Positions 54,631 through 62,391 of a stretch of 64,000 nucleotides of DNA are shown one piece after another. The stretch covers positions 62,001 to 126,000 of the forward strand of contig JAUIAS010000008.1 of NCBI GenBank assembly GCA_030425395.1, written 5' to 3'. Numbering within the stretch: the stretch's first letter is position 1; every line of letters starts with the position of its first letter. The DNA is from Alphaproteobacteria bacterium (GTDB lineage Bacteria; Pseudomonadota; Alphaproteobacteria; Rhodobacterales; Rhodobacteraceae). The notes beneath the pieces are model-generated. The model did not search any database, was not told where the DNA came from, and was given only the letters and a program-made list of their open reading frames with translations. Both the position numbers and the translations under genes were made by a program.

Positions 54631-55130
54631 GTGATGTCCTCCAGCAGGCGCGGCGCAAACAGCAAGGCAAGACCACGCAGGATCAAGACGATCATCGTGA
54701 TGAACGTCATGATCGCAATCAGCCAAGAGATATAGAATGTTGGGATCTGCAAGAATTCGGTCAGGTCACCATAACTGCGTGCGCGTTCGGCAAGGTCGAC
54801 AACCCGGTTGGCAGGCCACCACAGCATCGCACCGCAGGCCAGGGACATGAGGGCCGTCCAGATGCGGTCTATGCGCAGGCGGGCGAAAAGGGGGTCAAGC
54901 AGATCGACATTGATATGATGGCCCTTGCCGGAAATCACCGGCAGAGACGTAAACACGATCACCGCGACAGACATCCGCGTCAGTTCTGGCGCGGCTTCGA
55001 TCGGATTGTTGAACGCGGAGCGCAGAACAACGTCAAAGAACGTCATTCCCATCAGAAAGAAGAGCACAGCAGACGCCACCCCCATGGGGATCAACGACAG
55101 CGCGCGAAAGAAAGGGGCAAATCGGGTCAT
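54627..55130 (-). CDS. dctQ: TRAP transporter small permease subunit
   Basis: A 167-residue DctQ-type protein with four membrane helices (LSLIPMGVASAVLFFLMGMT; VAVIVFTSLPVISGKGHHIN; MSLACGAMLWWPANRVVDLA; YISWLIAIMTFITMIVLILR). It links the binding protein to the large permease. The start is uncertain: ATG at 55163 (11 codons longer) lies inside the upstream hairpin loop, while the given ATG directly follows the T tract and has no clear binding site. Either way it overlaps dctM by four bases. Confidence 0.85.
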   Translation of the reverse strand: MTRFAPFFRALSLIPMGVASAVLFFLMGMTFFDVVLRSAFNNPIEAAPELTRMSVAVIVFTSLPVISGKGHHINVDLLDPLFARLRIDRIWTALMSLACGAMLWWPANRVVDLAERARSYGDLTEFLQIPTFYISWLIAIMTFITMIVLILRGLALLFAPRLLEDIT

Positions 55131-55134
55131 GAGC

Positions 55135-55173
55135 AAAAAATGGACCGGCGAAGGCCGCTGCATTCGCCGGTCC
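55135..55173 (-). terminator. Terminator/attenuator between dctP and dctQ
   Basis: An 11-bp perfect stem GGACCGGCGAA / TTCGCCGGTCC around a 10-base loop, followed on the minus strand by ATTTTTT. This is a classical intrinsic terminator inside the TRAP operon and would let dctP be expressed well above the permease genes. Confidence 0.85.
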
Positions 55174-55185
55174 GGTCCTTTCGGA

Positions 55186-56199
55186 TTACTTGGCCATTTC
55201 GGCCTTGATCATGGCGATGGCGGCATCGGCATCCACGCCCAGCGCATTCACCTCGGCCTTGACAGAGTCGATCACTTCGGCGGCAATCGCATTGAACGCG
55301 GCCTGATCTTCCGCAGAGGCCACTGTCACCGTGTTGTCCGCTGCCGCTGCTGTCGCTTCCATTCCGCTGGCATCGGCGAGATCCCAGACCCCACCAGCCA
55401 TACGGCTGAGCGGCTCTCCGAAGACTTGCTCTTCCAATGCCTTTTGCGCGGCCTCTGGAAGATCATCAAACGCTTCCTGGCTCATGATCAGGGCGAATGC
55501 ACCGCGATAAAACCCGCCCGGCATCTCATAGAGATGCGGCGCAACCTCGGTCAGCTTAAAGCTCTTGCGGCCTTCGGCAGGCATCGCGACCGCGTCAGCT
55601 GCCCCGGAATCCAGAGTTTCATAAACCTTTGGGGCAGGAACGCGAATGCCCGACATCCCCAGCTTCGCGCCGATATCTCCGGCAACACCGCCGCCGATAC
55701 GAACCTTGAGGCCATCAATATCCGAAAGCGCATTGACCGGACGGTTCGCATGCACCTGCCCGGGTCCGTGTGTCATCAGGCCAATGACCTTGACGCCTTT
55801 ATGCTCATCAAGCTGCTTGAGCATCGCATCGTATACACGCCAATAAGCAACGGACGCCTGTTCGGCATTTCCTTCATAGCCCGGCAATTCAATCAGCTTG
55901 GTTCCGACAAAACGACCCGGATTATACCCGTTGAAAATCCAAGTCATATCCGCCGCGCCGTCAAGCACCATGTCCATCATCGCAGGCGGCGGAGCCAGAC
56001 CATATTTGATCTCTGCGGTCACTTCGCCGCCGGTTGCCGCTTCCATGCGGGAGATCAGCTCCGGCCACATGGTCGAATTCATGTGGTGGCTGGGTGGTGC
56101 CCAGCTCGCGATGGTCAATTTGGTCTCCGCAGCCAGTGCGGATACGCTCAGGCACAGGCCAAGCGCGGTCGCGCCTGCCAGCTTTGCAAAATGTTTCAT
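55186..56199 (-). CDS. dctP: TRAP transporter substrate-binding protein
   Basis: A 337-residue periplasmic DctP-type receptor. The signal peptide (MKHFAKLAGATALGLCLSVS, ending ALA) is cleaved near residue 23. TIASWAPPSHHMNSTMWPEL and YDAMLKQLDEHKGVKVIGLM follow. The Arg that grips the substrate carboxylate is expected in LKVRIGGG, then KVYETLDSGAADAVAMPAEG. The ligand is unknown; its neighbours suggest an aryl or indolyl acid. It is first in dctP-Q-M. A TTGACA box lies upstream next to a MarR-site-like element. Confidence 0.92.
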   Translation of the reverse strand: MKHFAKLAGATALGLCLSVSALAAETKLTIASWAPPSHHMNSTMWPELISRMEAATGGEVTAEIKYGLAPPPAMMDMVLDGAADMTWIFNGYNPGRFVGTKLIELPGYEGNAEQASVAYWRVYDAMLKQLDEHKGVKVIGLMTHGPGQVHANRPVNALSDIDGLKVRIGGGVAGDIGAKLGMSGIRVPAPKVYETLDSGAADAVAMPAEGRKSFKLTEVAPHLYEMPGGFYRGAFALIMSQEAFDDLPEAAQKALEEQVFGEPLSRMAGGVWDLADASGMEATAAAADNTVTVASAEDQAAFNAIAAEVIDSVKAEVNALGVDADAAIAMIKAEMAK

Positions 56200-56283
56200 T
56201 ATTTCCTCCCTTTCGCCGATATACGGACCTCCGCCCGCTATGGTCTGGGCTCACGCTGGCACTCGGACCGCCATCTTGTCAAG

Positions 56284-56305
56284 TTATATGAAATCACATG
56301 CTTTG
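56284..56305 (-). promoter_or_regulatory. MarR-site-like element upstream of dctP
   Basis: TTATATGA, then AATCACATG and TTTG, matches the palindromic promoter element of the Rieske operon at 16 of 22 positions with identical spacing. On the minus strand it ends just before TTGACA (56282-56277), a good -35 for dctP; the -10 is weak. The element overlaps the last codon of the MarR gene. Confidence 0.5.
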
Positions 56306-56764
56306 CGGATCATCTGAACCGCGCTCCTCAAGCGTGTCCAGCAAGGTTTGCAAGACAACCTTGATGCGTTCAGCATCTGTATCCGCCAGAGAGGACAGCA
56401 ATCGCGCCTCATGGGCGCGGGCGTCGGCAACAAGGGTATCCGCCAGCGCCCGCCCCTTTTCGGTCAGGCAAACCCGAACGCGGCGCTTGTCCGCGTTGTC
56501 GGGTGCCCGCGCGACCAGCCCCCTTGCATCCATCTGATCCACGATGCGCGTCATCCGGGACTGCTCCATCAATGACAGTTTGGCCAATTGCGTGATCATC
56601 ATCCCGTCATCATCCACCAGACACGCCAGAACCCGCCACTCTGGAACCCGCAGACCCTGCGCCCGGACATGGGCGTGAAACTGCGCGCTGGCCCGGTCGC
56701 TTGATGCAGCCAACAGATACAGCAGATAGCCCGACACAAAGCCGCTTTTGTTCAGATCAGACAT
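56294..56764 (-). CDS. MarR-family regulator of the Rieske operon
   Basis: A 156-residue MarR-type regulator. The DNA-binding region reads MMITQLAKLSLMEQSRMTRI, VDQMDARGLVARAPDNADKR, RVRVCLTEKGRALADTLVAD. It lies between dctP (same strand, downstream) and the divergent reductase-Rieske operon, 65 bases away. Its position resembles IadR-type MarR repressors of auxin degradation loci; that parallel is inference. The ligand is probably the transported acid or its CoA ester. Confidence 0.9.
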   Translation of the reverse strand: MSDLNKSGFVSGYLLYLLAASSDRASAQFHAHVRAQGLRVPEWRVLACLVDDDGMMITQLAKLSLMEQSRMTRIVDQMDARGLVARAPDNADKRRVRVCLTEKGRALADTLVADARAHEARLLSSLADTDAERIKVVLQTLLDTLEERGSDDPQSM

Positions 56765-56780
56765 GGGTCACTTATTTTTC

Positions 56781-56809
56781 TTGACTCGATTTATATGATT
56801 TTTCATATT
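56781..56809 (+). promoter_or_regulatory. Promoter with embedded operator for the Rieske operon
   Basis: TTGACT (-35) and CATATT (-10) are separated by 17 bases. A perfect inverted repeat ATATGA-TTTT-TCATAT (56793-56808) fills the spacer and overlaps the -10, so a dimeric MarR protein bound there would block RNA polymerase. Confidence 0.7.
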
Positions 56810-56829
56810 TTGAGACGGGAGGCGTTTCA

Positions 56830-57762
56830 ATGCTCGACTTGACCATTGCGCAGAAAACGGTGGTGACCAAGCGGATTTCGGAATTCTTGCTGGTTTCCGG
56901 GGACGGCGAACCGCTGCCGTCTTATTCGCCTGGTGCGCACATCGACGTCATGACCACAGCAGGGGCGCGCAGCTATTCTCTTGTCGATTGGCCTCAGGAC
57001 TCGGGAAACAGCTATCGCATCGCCGTTCAGCAAGAAGAGAATGGCGATGGTGGCAGTCGGCACATGCACAGCCTTGATCAAGGAGCCGCGATTTCGGCAA
57101 CCGCGCCCAAGAATGATTTTGAACTGATTGACGGCACCAAGCCCGTTGCTCTGGTCGCAGGGGGCATTGGGATAACCCCGTTGATCTCGATGGCGACCCA
57201 GATGACAGCTCAAGGCCGGGAATTTGCGTTCCACTATGCCGGACGCAGCGCGGATGTAATGGCCTACCTCGATCCGCTGCGCACAACGTTCGGAGATAGA
57301 TTTACCCCCCATTTCGACGATGCCAAAACGCTGAACCTGCCCGCGTTGATGGGCGGGCTGACCAATCATGCGGTTTACATATGTGGCCCAAAAGGCATGA
57401 TCGACGCCGCCCGCGACGCCGCCGAAAATGCGGGGATCGCAGCCGGGGATATTCATGTCGAACTGTTCTCAACAGGCAAAGCAGAAAGTGGTGACCGCGG
57501 CTTTGAGATCGAAGTGGCATCAACCGGCCAGATCATCCCTGTCGCCGCCGACCAGACCATTATCGAAGCGCTGGAGGCCGCCGGGCTGGACCCGCTTTAT
57601 GATTGCGCGCGGGGCGATTGCGGCATCTGTCAGACAGCCGTCATATCGGGCACGCCGGATCACCGCGACGTTGTCCTGAGTCAAACCGAACGCGACAGCG
57701 GCACTGTCATGCAAATCTGTGTCAGCCGGGCGGCCTCTGACCGTCTTGTGCTGGACCTCTGA
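56830..57762 (+). CDS. PDR/VanB-type oxygenase reductase
   Basis: A 310-residue phthalate-dioxygenase-reductase type protein that passes electrons from NADH through FMN to a [2Fe-2S] cluster and on to the Rieske oxygenase. An N-terminal flavin barrel (YSPGAHIDVMTTAGARSYSL) is followed by the NAD domain (PVALVAGGIGITPLISMATQ) and a C-terminal plant-type ferredoxin with Cys259, Cys264, Cys267 and Cys297 (CARGDCGIC, then CV). It starts the operon and lies 12 bases from the alpha-subunit gene. Confidence 0.93.
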   Translation: MLDLTIAQKTVVTKRISEFLLVSGDGEPLPSYSPGAHIDVMTTAGARSYSLVDWPQDSGNSYRIAVQQEENGDGGSRHMHSLDQGAAISATAPKNDFELIDGTKPVALVAGGIGITPLISMATQMTAQGREFAFHYAGRSADVMAYLDPLRTTFGDRFTPHFDDAKTLNLPALMGGLTNHAVYICGPKGMIDAARDAAENAGIAAGDIHVELFSTGKAESGDRGFEIEVASTGQIIPVAADQTIIEALEAAGLDPLYDCARGDCGICQTAVISGTPDHRDVVLSQTERDSGTVMQICVSRAASDRLVLDL

Positions 57763-57774
57763 AAGGGGACCCCC

Positions 57775-59100
57775 ATGAATGCGGCAGAGATCAACGCCCT
57801 GATTGAACCCGAGCGCGTGCATCGCGATGTCTATATCAGTCAGGATATCTACCGGCTGGAGATGCGGCACCTGTTTTCAAACACTTGGGTTTTTGTTGGC
57901 CATGACAGCCAAACGCCTAACAAGGGCGATTACATCACCACCCAAATCGGCGATCAGCCGGTCATCATGGTGCGCCACAGCGACGGAAACATTCACGTCC
58001 TTTACAATCGTTGCCCACACAAGGGCACCAAGATCGCAATTGACCGGCAGGGCAACACCGGCAAGTTCTTTCGCTGTCCCTATCATGCATGGAGCTTCAA
58101 GACGGATGGCTGCCTTCTCGCTATCCCTCTGAAGAAAGGCTACGAAAACACCGGCCTTGCAGACAGCCCCAACGGCAAGGGCATGAAATCCGTCGGCGCA
58201 GTTCATAACCATCGCGGGTTCGTCTTTGCCCGGCTCGCGGAGGACGGCATCGACTTTGACAGCTTTTTTGGAGACAGCTTGTCATCGCTGGACAATATGG
58301 TCGACCGCGCGCCAGAGGGGCGGCTTGAGGTGTCAGGTCCTCCGCTTCGCTATATGCATCAATGCAACTGGAAGATGCTGGTGGAGAACCAGACCGACAC
58401 CTGTCACCCGATGGTCGCCCACGAAAGCAGTGCGGGAACGGCCGTGCGCATTTTCAAGGAGATGGGCGAACCCCAGCCCCGTCCCGCGGCGATGCAGATC
58501 ATTGCCCCCTTCATGTCGCCTTATGAATTTTTTGAGGACATGGGCATCCGCACATGGCCCAATGGCCATGGACACACGGGCGTCAATATGTCGATCCACT
58601 CGAACTATGACGCGATCCCCGGATATTTCGACGCGCTTAGAGATGCGTATGGCGAAGACAGGGCCAAGGCAATCCTTGACGAAAACAGACACAACACGGT
58701 CTATTTTCCGAATATCATGGTCAAGGCACCGCTGGCGCAACTGCGTAATTTCATCCCGCTGGCGGCCAACCGGACACTGGTCGAAAGCTATGTTTACCAC
58801 CCGGTCGGTGCGCCGCGTCAACTGACCGAGATGTCGGCGATGTATAACCGGATGATCAATGCCCCAACGTCCATCGTCGGACACGACGATCTTGAGATGT
58901 ATGAACGTGCGCAAGAGGGACTGCATGCCGAAGGCATGGAATGGGTGGATGTCAGGAGGCTTTATACCGGCCCCGAGGATTTTGAAGCCGAGGCCGTCGA
59001 AAATGGCACGACCGAACGGCAGATGCGCAACCAATTCAATGCTTGGGCAAAATTCATGACGGCAACGATGGGGGACGCCACAAGCGTCGCCGCCCAATGA
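57775..59100 (+). CDS. Rieske aromatic ring-hydroxylating oxygenase, alpha subunit
   Basis: A 441-residue catalytic subunit. The Rieske centre uses Cys80 and His82 (NRCPHKGTK) and Cys101 and His104 (RCPYHAWSF). The mononuclear iron site has Asp208, His211 and His216 in ENQTDTCHPMVAHESSAGT, giving the Asp bridge and two His ligands. The substrate is not evident; the partner genes suggest an indole- or aryl-acetate or its CoA ester. It may hydroxylate one or two positions. The stop overlaps the beta-subunit start. Confidence 0.94.
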   Translation: MNAAEINALIEPERVHRDVYISQDIYRLEMRHLFSNTWVFVGHDSQTPNKGDYITTQIGDQPVIMVRHSDGNIHVLYNRCPHKGTKIAIDRQGNTGKFFRCPYHAWSFKTDGCLLAIPLKKGYENTGLADSPNGKGMKSVGAVHNHRGFVFARLAEDGIDFDSFFGDSLSSLDNMVDRAPEGRLEVSGPPLRYMHQCNWKMLVENQTDTCHPMVAHESSAGTAVRIFKEMGEPQPRPAAMQIIAPFMSPYEFFEDMGIRTWPNGHGHTGVNMSIHSNYDAIPGYFDALRDAYGEDRAKAILDENRHNTVYFPNIMVKAPLAQLRNFIPLAANRTLVESYVYHPVGAPRQLTEMSAMYNRMINAPTSIVGHDDLEMYERAQEGLHAEGMEWVDVRRLYTGPEDFEAEAVENGTTERQMRNQFNAWAKFMTATMGDATSVAAQ

Positions 59101-59594
59101 CCGGGCAGGCAAACGGAAGGATCACCCGCGACGACGTGATCGACTTTGTCTATAACGAAGCGCGCATGCTCGACGAAGGTCGGTTCAGCGATTGGCTCGA
59201 GTTATGGCTGCCCGATGCCATCTATTGGATGCCGCTTGATTACAAACAGGATGACCCTGTCGGCGCGACCTCACTGCTGTACGAAGACAATTTCATGCTG
59301 CGTCTGCGCGTTGAACGGTTGAATGGTGAACGAACATTCTCGCAAAAGCCAAAGTCGCGCTGTCACCACGTTCTGCAGCGGCCGTTTGTGGATGTGTTCG
59401 ACCCAGAGACCGGCACCTTCCAGACCGTTACCCAGATGCACTACGTGGAAACCCGGCTGGATGAACAACAGTTGTTGGCGTTGACCGTCACGCATGATTT
59501 GTCGACCTCTGACAACGGGCTGCGTATCGCGGGCAAAAAGGTCGAGCTTCTCAATTGTGATGCAGCCTTCGGCAACATCCAGCTTTTGCCATGA
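59097..59594 (+). CDS. Rieske ring-hydroxylating oxygenase, beta subunit
   Basis: A 165-residue small subunit of the alpha3-beta3 oxygenase, with the SnoaL-like cone fold. RDDVIDFVYNEARMLDEGRF, SDWLELWLPDAIYWMPLDYK and the C-terminal KKVELLNCDAAFGNIQLLP follow the family. It has no catalytic metal. It begins on the alpha-subunit stop codon (ATGA) and ends overlapping the CoA-ligase start. An upstream in-frame ATG inside alpha was rejected. Confidence 0.93.
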   Translation: MTGQANGRITRDDVIDFVYNEARMLDEGRFSDWLELWLPDAIYWMPLDYKQDDPVGATSLLYEDNFMLRLRVERLNGERTFSQKPKSRCHHVLQRPFVDVFDPETGTFQTVTQMHYVETRLDEQQLLALTVTHDLSTSDNGLRIAGKKVELLNCDAAFGNIQLLP

Positions 59595-61216
59595 CCGGAA
59601 CTTCTTTCCCGGTCACCGTTCATGAGGCCATAGCGCACGCCGCCCAACACTGGCCGGATCGCCCCATTCTGGACGTGTTACCCAGTACCGCATCTGCCTA
59701 TGGGATTGATCCCGGTTCTGTCAGCTATGGCGAGTTTCTTGCCCGAGCGGAAGCGCGAGCGGAGGCTCTGAGGGCTGCGGGATACCGAGCAGGCATGCGC
59801 GTTGCAGTGCTGATGGAGAACCGGCCCGTCTTTTTTGAAATTTTTGCGGCCCTGAACTGCATCGGGGCATCCATCGTGCCCGTGAACCCCGATCTCCGAG
59901 CAGCCGAACTGGAGTATCTCATCGGCCATGCCGAACCCGCTTTGATCATCGCCCTGCCCGCAAGGCATCAGGACCTGCGCGCGGCGGCTAAAACGGCGGA
60001 CGTCGCCGTTGCGGTGATTGGGGCCACCGATCCCCCACCGGCCCCGCGCGACACCGCCGTCGTGGCAGAGGATCGCACTGGCGAAGCACGGGAGGCCGCC
60101 GTGCTTTATACATCCGGAACGACGGGCAATCCCAAAGGCTGTGTTCTGCCGAACGCATATTTCCTATTGGCGGGGCGGTGGTATGCCAACTTGGGCGGCA
60201 TCGCCAGCCTGACAAAGGACGGTGAGCGAATGATCACCCCTTTGCCCATCTTTCACATGAACGCGATGGCCTATTCTTTTATGGCAATGGTCAGCGTCGG
60301 CGGGTGTCTGATCGCACTTGATCGCTTCCATCCCAAAAGTTGGTGGTCAGATGTCAGAGCGGCACGGGCAACCTGCCTGCACTATCTGGGGGTGATGCCG
60401 TCGATTCTTATGTCGTTGCCCGAAGGGCCACAGGACCGGGCGCATTCGGCCCGGTTCGGCTTTGGCGCGGGCGTCGACCCAAAGCTGCAAGAACGGTTTG
60501 AGACGCGCTTTGGCCTGCCGCTGATTGAGGCATGGGCCATGACGGAGACCGGCGCGGGTGCCGTGATTGCCGCGCACACCTCAGACCGGCTGATCGGACA
60601 ATCCTGTCTCGGTCGTGCTGACGGGTGGGTGCAGGCGCGGGTCGTGTCCGAGGATGGGCAGGACGCTGCGCCAGACCAACCCGGAGAATTGCTGGTGCGC
60701 AATGCAGGCCACGATCCGCGCTATGGCTTCTTTTCGCACTATTACAAGAACGACGCCGCCACGGCCGAAGCATGGGAAGGCGGCTGGTTTCATACCGGCG
60801 ACATTATGCGTCGGGACGCGTCGGGAAGATTTTATTTTGTGGATCGCAAGAAAAACGTGATCCGCCGATCCGGCGAAAACATCGCCGCAGTTGAAGTCGA
60901 AAGCGTTTTGATGCGCCATCCAGCCATACAGGCTGCCGGTGTCGCGGCGGTGCCCGATCCACTGCGTGGAGACGAGGTTTTTGCCTGCATCAAGGCGGAT
61001 GATCCGTCCCCGGAACTGGCCACCGCAATTGTGGAGTGGGCACTGGAGAAAATGGCCTATTACAAGGTTCCCGGATACATCGCCTTCATCGACGGTCTGC
61101 CTCTGACCCCGACCCAGAAAATTCAGCGAAAGGCTCTCAAAGATATGGCGATCCGGCTGCTAAACGATCCCGAGACGACGGTGCTGACCCATCTCAAGAA
61201 ACGGTTGGTGGCCTGA
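59591..61216 (+). CDS. Acyl/aryl-CoA ligase (AMP-forming)
   Basis: A 541-residue ANL-superfamily ligase. The P-loop VLYTSGTTGNPKG is at 172-183. MTETGAGAVIAAHTSDRLIG (A5 region), GWFHTGDIMRRDASGRFYFV and DRKKNVIRRSGENIAAVEVE follow, and the catalytic Lys510 lies in LTPTQKIQRKAL. All motifs look functional. It activates a carboxylic acid to its CoA thioester with ATP. In this operon the acid may be the imported compound or the oxygenase product. Stop and next start overlap (TGATG). Confidence 0.93.
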   Translation: MTGTSFPVTVHEAIAHAAQHWPDRPILDVLPSTASAYGIDPGSVSYGEFLARAEARAEALRAAGYRAGMRVAVLMENRPVFFEIFAALNCIGASIVPVNPDLRAAELEYLIGHAEPALIIALPARHQDLRAAAKTADVAVAVIGATDPPPAPRDTAVVAEDRTGEAREAAVLYTSGTTGNPKGCVLPNAYFLLAGRWYANLGGIASLTKDGERMITPLPIFHMNAMAYSFMAMVSVGGCLIALDRFHPKSWWSDVRAARATCLHYLGVMPSILMSLPEGPQDRAHSARFGFGAGVDPKLQERFETRFGLPLIEAWAMTETGAGAVIAAHTSDRLIGQSCLGRADGWVQARVVSEDGQDAAPDQPGELLVRNAGHDPRYGFFSHYYKNDAATAEAWEGGWFHTGDIMRRDASGRFYFVDRKKNVIRRSGENIAAVEVESVLMRHPAIQAAGVAAVPDPLRGDEVFACIKADDPSPELATAIVEWALEKMAYYKVPGYIAFIDGLPLTPTQKIQRKALKDMAIRLLNDPETTVLTHLKKRLVA

Positions 61217-62391
61217 TGGGGCGTCCGGCATCCTACGACGGGGTGGCGTTGGTGGCACCGTTTTCCACCAATTATCAAAGGTATTCCATCGACACGGCGC
61301 ATCACTGGATCGCGACCGCGCTGCGCGGGTCGTTGCGGGCAGCGGGAATAGGACCGGCTGATCTTGATGGGTTTTCCGTGTCATCCTTTACTCTGTTTCC
61401 CGACACGGCGGTCGGTTTGACCCAGCACCTTGGTCTGTGTCCGCGCTGGTTGGATCACATCCCGATGGGTGGGGCCTCCGCCGGTGTCGCGCTGCGGCGC
61501 GCGGCGCGCGCGATACAGGCCGGAGACGCGGAGATCATCGCCTGCGTCGCGGGGGACACGAACCACATCGACAGCTTCCGGCAACTGCTGTCGAGCTTTT
61601 CGCGCTTTGCCATGGATGCCAGCTATCCTTATGGCTACGGAGGACCAAACGCGAGCTTTGCCCTGCTTACCGATCGTTACATGACCGACTACGGGGCAAG
61701 CCGCGCGGACTTTGGCCATATTTGCGTGGCCCAAAGGGAAAACGCGCTGAGAAATCCCAACGCAGTAATGAAAAAACCTCTGAGCATGGAACAATATCTT
61801 GCCGCGCGGCCAATCGCTGAGCCGATTGCATTGTTTGATTGCGTGATGCCCTGCGCGGGGGCCGAGGCGTTTCTGGTCATGTCCGAGGATGCGGCGCGCG
61901 CCCGCAACCTGCCTTATGCGCGCCTGTCTGCTGCAATAGAACGGCACAATGCCCATGCCACCGATCCCATCCAGTTGCGCGGAGGCTGGACCATGGATGT
62001 GGATGTGCTTTGGGAACAGGCAGGATTGGGGCCGGGCGACATGGACCTTGTTCAGACTTATGACGATTACCCGGTCATTTCGGTGATGCAAATCGAAGAC
62101 CTCGGGTTTTGCGCCAAGGGAGAGGGGGCGGCATTTCTGCGCGCCAGAGATTTGACCATCGCCGGTGATTTTCCACACAATACCTCGGGCGGACAGCTAT
62201 CAGCGGGACAGGCCGGGGCAGCAGGTGGGTTCATCGGTATGGTTGAAGCAATTCGCCAAGTCACAGGGCAGGCAGGGGAAACCCAGGTGAGAGACGCGCG
62301 CACTGCGTCGGTGTCGGGGTTCGGCATGATAAATTTTGATCGTGGCTTGTGTTCAAGCGCCGCTGTTCTGAGCACAGGGGCACTGGCATGA
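61216..62391 (+). CDS. Thiolase-fold protein without catalytic cysteines (SCP-x/Ltp2-like)
   Basis: A 391-residue thiolase-fold protein. Where thiolases carry the nucleophilic Cys (NxxCxSG) this has MGGASAG (84-90). The GHP histidine is Gln332 (SAGQAGAAGG), and Val366 replaces the CxGxG cysteine. TYDDYPVISVMQIEDLGFCA and FPHNTSGGQLSAGQAG match the SCP-x/Ltp2 group, whose DUF35-bound members include retro-aldolases (Ltp2) and benzoylsuccinyl-CoA thiolase (BbsB). Cys-based thiolysis is unlikely; a retro-aldol or non-thiolytic carbon-carbon cleavage of a CoA ester is a better guess. It overlaps the DUF35 gene. Confidence 0.85.
   Translation: MGRPASYDGVALVAPFSTNYQRYSIDTAHHWIATALRGSLRAAGIGPADLDGFSVSSFTLFPDTAVGLTQHLGLCPRWLDHIPMGGASAGVALRRAARAIQAGDAEIIACVAGDTNHIDSFRQLLSSFSRFAMDASYPYGYGGPNASFALLTDRYMTDYGASRADFGHICVAQRENALRNPNAVMKKPLSMEQYLAARPIAEPIALFDCVMPCAGAEAFLVMSEDAARARNLPYARLSAAIERHNAHATDPIQLRGGWTMDVDVLWEQAGLGPGDMDLVQTYDDYPVISVMQIEDLGFCAKGEGAAFLRARDLTIAGDFPHNTSGGQLSAGQAGAAGGFIGMVEAIRQVTGQAGETQVRDARTASVSGFGMINFDRGLCSSAAVLSTGALA

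Noticed and set aside
54925-56364. A 479-codon open frame on the plus strand
   Set aside because: Antisense to dctQ and dctP. The Arg/His-rich translation with no domain is typical of a shadow frame.
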